Below, piece by piece: positions 1 through 7,724 of a stretch of 64,000 nt of DNA. The stretch is taken from NCBI GenBank assembly GCA_934456365.1, contig CAKSHC010000004.1, positions 1 through 64,000 on the forward strand, written 5' to 3'. Origin of the DNA: an uncultured Eubacteriales bacterium (GTDB taxonomy: Bacteria > Bacillota > Clostridia > Oscillospirales > UMGS1783). Made by a program: the position numbers and the translations under genes. Position 1 is the stretch's first letter. Every line of letters starts with the position of its first letter. The notes under the pieces were generated by a model. That model was not told the origin of the DNA, did no database searches, and saw nothing but the letters and a program-made list of their open reading frames with translations.

Positions 1-22
1 GCATTCGCTCTGCCTCCTCTTT

Positions 23-355
23 TCACCAAAGCCGGATCACCCGCACCGGCTTGCCGAGGCGGCGCGCCTCCCGGATGAGGTGGGCGGTGCCGCGGGAGGT
101 CCCGTCCCAGAAAGCCAGGATTTCGTCGGCATAGGCGGCGATTTCCCGATTGCGCCGCAGCGGCGCGGCTTTTCCGAAGCGGTCATACTCGGGCAGAAAT
201 TCCCGGCAGGGCAGGCCATGCGCCTGCGCCCATTCTTTTGCGCAGGTATCCACGCCGCGCGCTCCGCCCGAAACGAGCTCGCTGACCCCTTCGGGCAGAT
301 ATTCTTCCAGATTTTCAACCATCAGACCCCGCGAGCCGACGACGGCACATTTCAT
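23..355 (-). CDS. SLOG-fold (YspA/DUF2493-like) protein
   Basis: This is a 110-residue protein beginning KCAVVGSRG, with a glycine-rich VSGGARGVD loop near residues 30-40 and a later FWDGTSRGTAHLI stretch. That pattern is typical of the cpYpsA-related SLOG family (DUF2493), which has a Rossmann-like nucleotide- or ligand-binding fold. I chose the ATG at 355 because AAGGGA lies nine bases upstream; a TTG six codons further out is possible but has no better site. The substrate of this family is unknown, and some members sit near nucleotide signalling or phage genes. No partner gene is visible because the window edge is downstream. Family assignment is fairly sure; function is open. Confidence 0.75.
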   Translation of the reverse strand: MKCAVVGSRGLMVENLEEYLPEGVSELVSGGARGVDTCAKEWAQAHGLPCREFLPEYDRFGKAAPLRRNREIAAYADEILAFWDGTSRGTAHLIREARRLGKPVRVIRLW

Positions 356-466
356 GATTTCCGATCCCTTCAAAATTTAGTCTACTTACTTTCAGTATAC
401 TTTCCCCATTTTACCGCAAAATAATCTTAAAATCAACTTGAAGTCCATGAAATGGGAGAAAGAATC

Positions 467-673
467 ATGCGCAATCCCCTCAACAAGCATTTGGGGCTGG
501 AAATCGACCCGGAGCTGCACTACAAGCTTCGCTACATCGCCCGTTACGAGGATCGTTCGGCCAATCGTCAGATCCTCTTTCTGATCCGCGCCTGTGTGCG
601 CGAATTTGAGGCGGAGCATGGGCAGATCGAGGTGCCACGCGACGATTTTTCGGAAAATTCCGGGAAATCCTGA
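467..673 (+). CDS. Small Arc/ribbon-helix-helix-like protein
   Basis: This 68-residue protein contains LGLEIDPELHYKLRYIARYE followed by SANRQILFLIRACVREFE. That is the strand-helix-helix layout of Arc/MetJ-type DNA-binding proteins, with a hydrophobic beta strand followed by two amphipathic helices. The tail is acidic and polar. The ATG at 467 has GGGAGA seven bases upstream; an ATG five codons earlier lacks a site. It may be an autonomous repressor or an orphan antitoxin, and no toxin gene is adjacent. It diverges from the SLOG gene and is followed by a hairpin at 715-741. Confidence 0.65.
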   Translation: MRNPLNKHLGLEIDPELHYKLRYIARYEDRSANRQILFLIRACVREFEAEHGQIEVPRDDFSENSGKS

Positions 674-714
674 GGGCATTTCGGGATTTTTCGGGCGCCG
701 GAAGAAAAAATTTG

Positions 715-741
715 AGCCGCCTCTTGACAAAGGAGGCGGCT
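715..741 (+). terminator. Hairpin whose loop carries a -35 box
   Basis: The arms AGCCGCCTC (715-723) and GAGGCGGCT (733-741) pair perfectly around a nine-base loop that contains TTGACA. There is no T tract after the stem, so it is a weak candidate terminator for the upstream ribbon-helix-helix gene and may instead be incidental. Confidence 0.35.
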
Positions 742-752
742 TGTGGTACTCT
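724..752 (+). promoter_or_regulatory. Promoter of the HMA metal operon
   Basis: A perfect -35 TTGACA (724-729) is followed after 17 bases by a poor -10, TACTCT (747-752). The -10 runs directly into an operator-like palindrome at 751-776, which suits a repressible promoter. Confidence 0.6.
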
Positions 753-776
753 TTAGTTAGCTAAGGCTAACTAAAG
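751..776. promoter_or_regulatory. DtxR/IdeR-like operator palindrome
   Basis: The arms CTTTAGTTAGC (751-761) and GCTAACTAAAG (766-776) are an exact inverted repeat around TAAG. The TTAG...CTAA composition resembles DtxR/IdeR-family iron- or manganese-dependent repressor boxes. The palindrome starts at the end of the -10 hexamer, so a bound repressor would block transcription. The regulator itself is not in the window. Confidence 0.6.
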
Positions 777-796
777 AAAAAGAAAGGATGAGGCAG

Positions 797-928
797 ATGG
801 ATGGAATGAATTGGATTCTGGGGCTTTGCGGGCTGGGGATCAGCGCCGTCATTGCCTGGGCGGCTCTTTGGCTCAAGGGAGTTTTGATCCGGCTGTCGAA
901 TCCTGCGGGAAAGGGGGCGAAGGCATGA
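797..928 (+). CDS. 43-residue single-span membrane microprotein
   Basis: The frame encodes MDGMNWILGLCGLG followed by one hydrophobic segment (about residues 5-30) and a basic tail ending NPAGKGAKA. The ATG at 797 has AAGGA eight bases upstream; an in-frame ATG at 788 is possible. Its TGA overlaps the ATG of the HMA-domain gene as ATGA, which implies translational coupling. It is the first gene after a metal-type operator. Similar micro-membrane proteins accompany metal transporters (for example FeoB-associated peptides), but I do not recognise this one and assign no function. Confidence 0.6.
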   Translation: MDGMNWILGLCGLGISAVIAWAALWLKGVLIRLSNPAGKGAKA

Positions 929-1176
929 TCCGGACGACTCTGAAGATCGACGGGATGATGTGTTCCATGTGCGAAAGCCATATCAACGACGCGATCCGCC
1001 GCGCCCTGCCGGTCAGGAAGGTTTCTTCCTCGCATCGCAGCGGAGAAACGGTGATTTTATCCGAGCAGCCTCTGGACGAGGCCCAGCTGCGGACGGCGAT
1101 CGGCGATACGGGCTATGAGCTGCTTTCGATCCAAAGCGAGCCCTATGAGAAAAAGGGCCTGTTTTCCCGGCGGTAA
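925..1176 (+). CDS. HMA-domain heavy-metal-binding protein
   Basis: This 83-residue protein is essentially one ferredoxin-like heavy-metal-associated domain. It has the metal site GMMCSMCESHI (CxxC, about residues 10-20), a central ETVILSEQPLDEAQLRTAI strand-helix and the closing DTGYELLSI. Such proteins carry soft metals (copper or similar) or sit in metal-ATPase systems. The tail EKKGLFSRR is positively charged. It overlaps the preceding microprotein by four bases and shares its promoter and operator. The operator suggests control by iron or manganese status, which is unusual for a CopZ-like chaperone, so the metal is uncertain. Confidence 0.75.
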   Translation: MIRTTLKIDGMMCSMCESHINDAIRRALPVRKVSSSHRSGETVILSEQPLDEAQLRTAIGDTGYELLSIQSEPYEKKGLFSRR

Positions 1177-1209
1177 ATGGTTTCCTTCTCTCCTTCTGGA
1201 GTCACAGAT

Positions 1210-1249
1210 AAAAGAGCGCGACCGGCAGGCGTGTCGGCCGCGCTCTTTT
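1210..1249 (+). terminator. Terminator of the HMA operon
   Basis: A GC-rich stem with outer arms AAAAGAGCGCG and CGCGCTCTTTT closes a small loop and ends in a T run, shortly after the HMA stop codon. Confidence 0.8.
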
Positions 1250-1251
1250 AT

Positions 1252-1575
1252 GGCAATGAAGAATGAGGGATGAGGAATGAGGAATTGAGGAGAAGGCGCG
1301 CGGGGTGCGCCTTTTTTGATGGGAAAGGAAGGGCAGTGAAGAGGGAATAGTGAAGAGTGAAGAAGGAAGAAGGAAGAAGGGCAATGAGGAATGAGGAGTG
1401 AGAAATTAAGGTAGAAACGGAAAAAGGCGGGGAAGGCAATGAGGGATGAGGAATGAGGAATGAGGAATGAGGAATTGAGGAGAAGGCGCGCTTTGCGCGC
1501 CTTTTTTGATGGGAAAGGAAGGGCGGGGAGGAATGAGGAATTAAGGTAGAAATGGAAAAGGGCGGGGAGGAATGC
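1252..1575. repeat. Repeat-rich intergenic block (GAATGAG arrays)
   Basis: Two long imperfect copies are present, at about 1253-1336 and 1437-1527. Each has runs of GAATGAG or GGATGAG, the sequence GAATTGAGGAGAAGG, a short GGCGCGC...GCGCC hairpin with T6, and TGATGGGAAAGGAAGGGC. Between and after them lie copies of ATTAAGGTAGAAA (about 1405-1417 and 1540-1552). The same motifs recur near 47.1 and 48.5 kb. The minus-strand open frames here are translations of the repeat, not genes. Confidence 0.75.
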
Positions 1576-1594
1576 GCGGTGGAAAAGAGAAGGC

Positions 1595-1643
1595 AATCCC
1601 CCAGTCACCTCCGGTGACAGCCCCCTTTACACAAGGGGGCCTT
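1595..1643. repeat. REP-like palindromic unit
   Basis: Two adjacent hairpins are present: GTCACC/GGTGAC (1604-1618) and CCCCCT/AGGGGG (1621-1639), in a context starting AATCCCCCAGTCACC. Short elements of this kind are common in intergenic DNA of gut Clostridia. Only one copy is present in this window. Confidence 0.5.
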
Positions 1644-1652
1644 GGTACGGGC

Positions 1653-1690
1653 AAAAAAAAACGGCATGGACGAAAGTCCATGCCGTTTTT
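1653..1690. terminator. Bidirectional terminator after the pot operon
   Basis: The stem ACGGCATGGAC/GTCCATGCCGT with a GAAA loop is flanked by an A tract on one side and a T tract on the other. It can end potD transcription (minus strand) and reads from the repeat side. Confidence 0.85.
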
Positions 1691-1692
1691 GG

Positions 1693-2883
1693 TTATGTGC
1701 GCCATTTGCGGCAGCGGCCTGCCTTACGGCGGCGGCTGCGCACTTTCAGGACGGCCCAGAGGGCCACGGCGGCGGCGATGGCGGCGCCGGTGAGGATGAG
1801 GGTGCGGGTGGTGGAATCGTCGTTGGTTTTGACGGTGAGCCACAGGTTGTTCATCGCCTGGGTGCCCTCGACCGAGAGGGCGTTGAAGATCACGCCGCGC
1901 GAAAGCGTTTCGGCGGAGGGATAGGCGATGGGGTTTTCGGCGTTTTCGGGGTCCATAAACTCCTTGGCGGCCGCTTCGGGCGCGGAATAGCCGAGAAACT
2001 CCAGATTCTGCCCGCAGATTTCGGGCTCGAGGAGGAAGTTGATGAAGGTTTCGGCCTCGGCCTTATGCTCGGCGCCTTTGGGGATACAGATGGCGTCTAC
2101 AAACAGGTTGAAGCCCTCTTCGGGGAAGAGGAAGGCGAGGTCGGGATTCTCCTGGGCCATCTGGAGGTAGTCGCCGGCGTAGTAGGGGGCGACCCAGGCT
2201 TCGCCACGCTCCATTTTGGCATAGATCTGGTCCATGACGTAGCCCTGGACCAGCGGCTTCTGCTCGCGCAGCTTTTCGGCGGCGCGCTCGAGGACGGCGG
2301 GGTCGTTTGTGTTGATATCGTCGCCCTGCTCGAACTCGGCGATGGCAAACGCGTCGCGGCAGTTATCGAACATCAGGATCTTGCCGGCGTAGGTGGGGTT
2401 CCACAGAAGCTCCCAGCCGGTCGCGTCTTCCTCGCGGACGAAGCGGGTGTTGTAGATGATGCCGACGCAGCCCCAGGTGTAGGGCACGCTGTAGCGGTTT
2501 TCGGGGTCGTGGCCGAGGTTTTTGAAGGAATCGTCGATATAGGAATAGTTGGGGATATTGTCAAAATTCAGCGGCTCGAGCAGATCCTCGGAGATGAGCT
2601 TTTCGATCATATAATCCGAGGGAATGATGATGTCGTAAGACGAGCCGCCAGTCTTGAGCTTGGTATACATGCTTTCGTTGCTGTCGAAGGTCATGTAGTT
2701 GACCTTGATGTTCGGGTAGGCCTCCTCGAAGGCGGCGATGACGTCGAGCGAATCGTCGGTCCCGTCGGCGATATACTGACCCCAGTTGTAGACGTTGATG
2801 GTGACGGGGGCGGCTTCGACCTTTCCGGGCAGCAGGAGGGCGAGCAGGGGGATCAGAAGGAGCAGAGAGAGGAGTTTTTTCAT
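1693..2883 (-). CDS. potD: Spermidine/putrescine-binding protein PotD
   Basis: This 396-residue protein has a signal peptide (MKKLLSLLLLIPLLALL, likely cleaved after KVEA). The mature part begins VTINVYNWGQYI, the hallmark of PotD/PotF periplasmic polyamine receptors, and later shows SDYMIEKL, PYTWGCVGIIYN and WVAPYYAGDY. It captures polyamines for the PotABC importer. Unlike most Gram-positive PotD proteins there is no lipobox cysteine. Instead a C-terminal hydrophobic helix (about 363-382) precedes a basic tail, so the receptor is probably anchored at its C-terminus. It is the last gene of potABCD and overlaps potC by four bases. Confidence 0.93.
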   Translation of the reverse strand: MKKLLSLLLLIPLLALLLPGKVEAAPVTINVYNWGQYIADGTDDSLDVIAAFEEAYPNIKVNYMTFDSNESMYTKLKTGGSSYDIIIPSDYMIEKLISEDLLEPLNFDNIPNYSYIDDSFKNLGHDPENRYSVPYTWGCVGIIYNTRFVREEDATGWELLWNPTYAGKILMFDNCRDAFAIAEFEQGDDINTNDPAVLERAAEKLREQKPLVQGYVMDQIYAKMERGEAWVAPYYAGDYLQMAQENPDLAFLFPEEGFNLFVDAICIPKGAEHKAEAETFINFLLEPEICGQNLEFLGYSAPEAAAKEFMDPENAENPIAYPSAETLSRGVIFNALSVEGTQAMNNLWLTVKTNDDSTTRTLILTGAAIAAAVALWAVLKVRSRRRKAGRCRKWRT

Positions 2884-3698
2884 CGCGGCTGCCTCCCGGC
2901 CGGTTTGGCCTTTTGCTTTTTATCCCTTGCCTGCAGCAGGTTCATGACGAGCATGATCAGCAGGATGACGACGAACATCAGGGTGAAGAGGGCATAGATC
3001 TTGGGCTGGATGGGCTTTTTGGTGTAGTTGTAGATCTCGACCGGAAGGGTGATGAAGCTGGAGCCGGTGACGAAATAGGAAATGACGAAATCGTCCAGCG
3101 ACATGGTAAAGCTCATCAGGGCGCCCGAAACGATGCCGGGGGTGATCTCAGGCAGCACCACCTTGAAGAAGGCCTGCCGGGGGGTGCAGCCGAGGTCGAG
3201 GGCGGCCTCGGTGAGGTTGGGATCCATCTGGGAGAGCTTGGGCATGACGTTGAGGATCACATAGGGCAGGTTGAAGGTGATGTGGGCGATCAGGAGGGTC
3301 CAGAATCCGAGGATGGAATGGATGCGCAGCGTCATGCCGGCAAAGGCAAACAGAAGCGCCAGCGACACGCCGGTCACGATCTCGGGGTTGGTCATGGGGA
3401 TATTGGTCAGGGTCATCACGGCCGAGCGCATTTTCCCGCGCATCCGATGGATGCCGACGGCGGCCACTGTGCCGAGGAGGGTGGCGCAGAGGCTGGAGAG
3501 CACGGCGATGATGAGCGAATTGCGCAGCAGGGACAAAAGGGCTCCGTCGCGGAAGAGCTCGGCGTACTGGTTGAGGGTGAAGCCCTTGAAGACGGCCACG
3601 TCGGTGCCCTGGTTAAAGGAGGCGACGGCCAGCACGATCATGGGGATATAGAGGAAGAGGAAGACCAGCACGGTAAAGAAGCGGTTGAGCTTTTTCAT
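2880..3698 (-). CDS. potC: Polyamine ABC transporter permease PotC
   Basis: This is a 272-residue inner-membrane permease with about six hydrophobic helices and the cytoplasmic EAA loop EAALDLGCTPRQAFFKVVLP (about 173-192) that docks on the ATPase PotA. The motif DDFVISYFVTG near residue 210 is characteristic of PotC. It overlaps potD and potB by four bases each (ATGA), so the operon is translationally coupled. The C-terminus is Lys/Arg-rich. It pairs with PotB to form the polyamine channel. Confidence 0.93.
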   Translation of the reverse strand: MKKLNRFFTVLVFLFLYIPMIVLAVASFNQGTDVAVFKGFTLNQYAELFRDGALLSLLRNSLIIAVLSSLCATLLGTVAAVGIHRMRGKMRSAVMTLTNIPMTNPEIVTGVSLALLFAFAGMTLRIHSILGFWTLLIAHITFNLPYVILNVMPKLSQMDPNLTEAALDLGCTPRQAFFKVVLPEITPGIVSGALMSFTMSLDDFVISYFVTGSSFITLPVEIYNYTKKPIQPKIYALFTLMFVVILLIMLVMNLLQARDKKQKAKPAGRQPR

Positions 3699-4502
3699 AG
3701 CGTGACCACCCCTTCCTCCTCGCCGGTGCCGGAGAAGTGGTTCATGATGCCGGTGCAGACGAAGATGAGGATCATCAGCAGAAGCGACATGGCGGCGCCG
3801 AGGTTGGGATTGTAGGCGGCCTTGAACTGGGACTCGATGACGTCGCCGATCAGGATGGCGCCGGGCGAGCCGAGCTTCTGGGAGATGTAGAAGGTGGAAA
3901 CGGCGGGGACGAAGACCATGGTGACCCCCGAGACGATGCCGGGCAGCGAGAGGGGCAGCACCACCCGCGAGAAGACGCGGCGGCTGTTGCAGCCGAGATC
4001 CTGCGCGGCCTCGACGAGGCGGGGATCGATCTTGAGGATGACGGTATAAAGCGGGAGGATCATATAGGGCAGATAGTTATACACCATGCCCAAAACCACG
4101 GCGCCGTTGTGGCGGATGAGGGGGAGCGGGGCGAGCCCGATGGAGGAGAGGAAGCTGTTGATAATGCCGGTATCCTCCAGGAGAGAAACCCAGGCGAGGG
4201 TGCGCAGAAGGAAGCTCATGCACATGGGGAGCATGAGGAGCATTTGCAGGACGCGCTGGGTGGCGGGCTTGCAGCCGGCGATGAAGTAGGCCACGGGGTA
4301 GCCGATGAGCAGGCAGATGGCCGTGGCGAAGACGCTCAGCCAGATCGAGCGCAGGAAGATGGGGAGATAATCGCCGAGGGCGGCGATGTTTTCAAGCGTG
4401 AAGGCCCCGGTGACCGAATCGGTGAAGGCATAATAGGCGACAACGCCCAAGGGCACCAGAGTGAAGATCACCATCCAGAGGATGTAGGGGCCGGCCAGGA
4501 AC

Positions 4503-4513
<11 letters not shown>
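3695..4513 (-). CDS. potB: Polyamine ABC transporter permease PotB
   Basis: This 272-residue permease starts MKNRFLAGPYILWMVIF and has six predicted spans and the EAA loop EAAQDLGCNSRRVFSRVVLP. I chose the ATG at 4513, inside the 3' end of potA, because GGAGG lies six bases upstream and the family starts there. The longer open frame upstream is a shadow of potA rich in Ser, Thr and Pro. It overlaps potA by 11 bases and potC by four. It is the first permease of the PotABCD importer. Confidence 0.92.
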
Positions 4514-5633
<1,120 letters not shown>

Positions 5634-5651
5634 TGGTCTTACCCCCTATCA

Positions 5652-5704
5652 AAAAAATTGCCTGCCCCGGTACGGATGGTTTTTAACATTTCCGTATAGG
5701 GCAA
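5652..5704 (-). promoter_or_regulatory. Possible attenuator in the pot leader
   Basis: On the minus strand the leader contains TTGCC...TACGG (5704-5692) that can pair with CCGTA...GGCAA (5675-5658), immediately followed by seven Ts before potA. This is the shape of an intrinsic terminator inside a 5' UTR of about 80 bases, which suggests conditional readthrough. The ligand is unknown, and the stem has an internal loop. Confidence 0.45.
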
Positions 5705-5716
5705 GCGTATAAGAAC

Positions 5717-5745
5717 AATATACGAAAAAACGGGGAAAATGTCAA
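5717..5745 (-). promoter_or_regulatory. Promoter of potABCD
   Basis: Minus-strand -35 TTGACA (5745-5740), a 17-base spacer and -10 TATATT (5722-5717). The -35 overlaps the stop codon of the upstream pseudouridine synthase gene. Confidence 0.85.
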
Positions 5746-6659
5746 GCTTTTTTTCCGAGGGCCTCGGGGGCCCGGGAAAGGCGGATTTCGCGCCCGGCCA
5801 GGGCGGCGAGGGGGTCTTCTGCCGGGAAATCGAAGACGAGGCGCCAGGCGACGAGGGCCTGGCCGCCGCTTTGGCGGGCGCCGTATTTCGCGTCGCCGCA
5901 GAGGGGGTGGCCGGCGCGGGAGAAGAGGGCGCGGATCTGGTGGCTTTTGCCGGTGAAGAGCTCGACCTCGCACAGGGCGCAGCCCTCGCGGCGCTCGAGC
6001 ACGCGGTAGCCGACGCCGACCCGGGCGCGCCCGGGGGCGGGGGAGGAGAAGAGGAGGGCGCGGTTGGCTTTTTCGTCTTTTTCATAAAAGGCGAACCATT
6101 CGCCCTCGCGCGGCGAGGGGCAGCCCTCGCAGAGGCAGAGGTAGAATTTATGAATTTTGCGCTCGGCCAAAAGGGCGTTTGTGCGGCGCAGGGCGGGGGC
6201 ATTTTTGGCTACGAGCAGGAGGCCTGCGGTGTTGCGGTCGAGCCGGTTGCACAGCGCGGGGGAGAAGGTTTGCTCGGATTCGGGGGAAAAGGCGCCGGAA
6301 TCGATGAGGTAGCGCCGGGCGCGGGCGAGGAGGGAGTCTTCGCCGGCGGGGGCGTGGGAAAGCAGGCCGGCGGGCTTATCGAGGATGAGGAGGTCGGGAT
6401 CCTCGTAGACGATGGAGAGCGCGCCGGCCACGCCGCGGTCGGCGGGGGCGGGGGAGGGGAAGAGGTCGTCGTTGAGATAAAGGGAGAGGACCTGGCCCTC
6501 GCGGAGGATCTCGCTGCCGTGGGCGCGGGCGCCGTCGAGCTTGATGCGCTTTTTGCGCAGGGCCTTATAGAGGAAAGAGGCAGGAAGACGCAGCGCTTTG
6601 ATGAGGAATTTATCAAGGCGCTGGCCGGCGTCGTTCGGTTGGATGGTAAGCTGTTTCAT
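5742..6659 (-). CDS. RluA-family rRNA pseudouridine synthase
   Basis: This 305-residue protein has an N-terminal S4 RNA-binding region (AGQRLDKFLIKAL, KKRIKLDG) and the RluA catalytic core. The latter includes YEDPDLLILDKPAGLL near residue 85 and CNRLDRNTAGLLLVAKN near 135-152, which holds the catalytic aspartate. It then has the C-terminal TGKSHQIRALFSRAGHPLCGD motif. It converts uridines to pseudouridine, probably in 23S rRNA; the exact site cannot be told. No Shine-Dalgarno is visible, and a promoter (-35 TTGCTT, -10 TAAAAT at 6666-6671) would start the transcript at about the ATG, so it may be leaderless. Confidence 0.9.
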   Translation of the reverse strand: MKQLTIQPNDAGQRLDKFLIKALRLPASFLYKALRKKRIKLDGARAHGSEILREGQVLSLYLNDDLFPSPAPADRGVAGALSIVYEDPDLLILDKPAGLLSHAPAGEDSLLARARRYLIDSGAFSPESEQTFSPALCNRLDRNTAGLLLVAKNAPALRRTNALLAERKIHKFYLCLCEGCPSPREGEWFAFYEKDEKANRALLFSSPAPGRARVGVGYRVLERREGCALCEVELFTGKSHQIRALFSRAGHPLCGDAKYGARQSGGQALVAWRLVFDFPAEDPLAALAGREIRLSRAPEALGKKA

Positions 6660-6665
6660 GGGGAT

Positions 6666-6693
6666 ATTTTATCATTTTTTGCGCGGAAAGCAA
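6666..6693 (-). promoter_or_regulatory. Promoter of the RluA-family gene
   Basis: Minus-strand TTGCTT (6693-6688), a 16-base spacer and TAAAAT (6671-6666). The expected start point falls at or next to the A of the ATG at 6659. Confidence 0.55.
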
Positions 6694-6725
6694 AGAAAAA
6701 GATGGCGCGGGGAGGAAAAAAGGTG

Positions 6726-6731
6726 TATAAT
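6726..6731 (+). promoter_or_regulatory. -10 box upstream of radC
   Basis: A perfect TATAAT about 30 bases before the radC start, without a convincing -35 hexamer. Confidence 0.4.
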
Positions 6732-6759
6732 AAAGCACATATAGATGGAGGTGAGGACG

Positions 6760-7509
6760 ATGGACGGGCTGCATGCCGGACATCGGAAACGCATGCGGGA
6801 CCGGTTTCGCAGCACCTCCCTGGACGCCTTTGAGGATCATGAGAAGCTGGAGCTTCTGCTTTCCTACGCGATCCCGCGGCGGGATCTGAATCCGCTGGCG
6901 CATCGGCTGATCGACCGGTTTGGTTCGCTGGCGGCGGTGATCGACGCGCCGGAGGAGGTGGTGCGGGAGATCGAGGGAATGGGCGAGCAGGCGGCTCTTT
7001 TCCTGCGGCTTCTGCGCGAGCTGTGGCCGATCTACAGCGCGCAGCGCCAGACGCCGCGCCGGACGGTGGCCCGTCCGCTGGATGCGGCGCGGGAGCTTTT
7101 TCAGCTTTATCGGAGCATCCGGCCCGAGGCTGTTTCCATCCTGGCGCTGAGCGGGGAGATGCAGCTTTTGTATGCCGGGCAGGTGTGCGACGGGAACGCG
7201 AGCTTTGTGGGAGCGGGGCTGAGAGAGGTCAGCCGGGTGGCTTTGGCGTATGGGTGCGTGGGGATGGTGCTGGGGCACAATCACCCCTCGGGCAAGCTGG
7301 AGGCTTCTCCGCAGGACATCAGCGGCACGGCGCTTCTGGAATCGGCGCTGACGTCTTTGGGAGTGGATCTGATCGATCATGTGATCATCGGGGAAGACGG
7401 CTACTTTTCCTTTGCCGAACGGCAGATGATGCCGCAGCAAAACGGAGGCTGGCGCAAAAATCCGCTGATCGGCATGGGATCGGAAATTCGATATCGTTTG
7501 GAGCTTTGA
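6760..7509 (+). CDS. radC: RadC family JAB/MPN-domain protein
   Basis: This 249-residue protein has an N-terminal helix-hairpin-helix region (EKLELLLSYAIPRRD...LIDRFGSLAAVIDA) and a C-terminal JAB1/MPN metalloprotease-like domain with the metal motif GHNHPSGKLEASPQD (about 170-185). This is the RadC/YsxA/DUF2466 family. Its historic link to DNA repair is disputed and the true substrate is unknown. The ATG at 6760 has GGAGGTGAGG just upstream. It appears co-transcribed with the following 50-residue protein and is divergent from the RluA-type gene. Confidence 0.9.
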   Translation: MDGLHAGHRKRMRDRFRSTSLDAFEDHEKLELLLSYAIPRRDLNPLAHRLIDRFGSLAAVIDAPEEVVREIEGMGEQAALFLRLLRELWPIYSAQRQTPRRTVARPLDAARELFQLYRSIRPEAVSILALSGEMQLLYAGQVCDGNASFVGAGLREVSRVALAYGCVGMVLGHNHPSGKLEASPQDISGTALLESALTSLGVDLIDHVIIGEDGYFSFAERQMMPQQNGGWRKNPLIGMGSEIRYRLEL

Positions 7510-7522
7510 AAGGAGAATTTTT

Positions 7523-7675
7523 ATGAAAAAATCCGGATGGTTCCTTCTGGGCGCGGCTCTGGCCGCATCGGTGGCGGCTGCGCTCTGGGCGCGCGAAACG
7601 GCGGCCAAGGAGATCTACGCCGAAAACAACGACCCCTCTTCTTTTTCCTTTGAAGAGCCGGCCGACGAAGCCTGA
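7523..7675 (+). CDS. 50-residue single-span membrane protein
   Basis: This small protein starts MKKSGWFLLGAALAASVAAALWA, one hydrophobic helix with an N-terminal double lysine, followed by an acidic polar tail ending FEEPADEA. AAAGGAG lies seven bases before the ATG, and the gene begins 14 bases after radC and ends just before a terminator, so it is very likely real. There is no cysteine, so it is not a lipoprotein. I do not recognise a family. Confidence 0.65.
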   Translation: MKKSGWFLLGAALAASVAAALWARETAAKEIYAENNDPSSFSFEEPADEA

Positions 7676-7685
7676 AAATCGAAAG

Positions 7686-7718
7686 AAAAAAGGCAGCGCA
7701 ATTTGCGCTGCCTTTTTT
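7686..7718. terminator. Bidirectional terminator
   Basis: The stem GGCAGCGCAA/TTGCGCTGCC (7692-7712) is flanked by an A tract and by six Ts. It separates the convergent radC operon and the minus-strand transporter. Confidence 0.9.
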
Positions 7719-7724
7719 GTGCGA

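Noticed and set aside
1252..1575. CRISPR array
   Set aside because: The repeats are short, irregular and without unique spacers of constant length; no cas gene is nearby.
1057..1608. Minus-strand frame of 183 codons over the repeat block
   Set aside because: The product is a translation of the GAATGAG repeats (iterated SSFLIPHSS-type units) and overlaps the HMA gene antisense.
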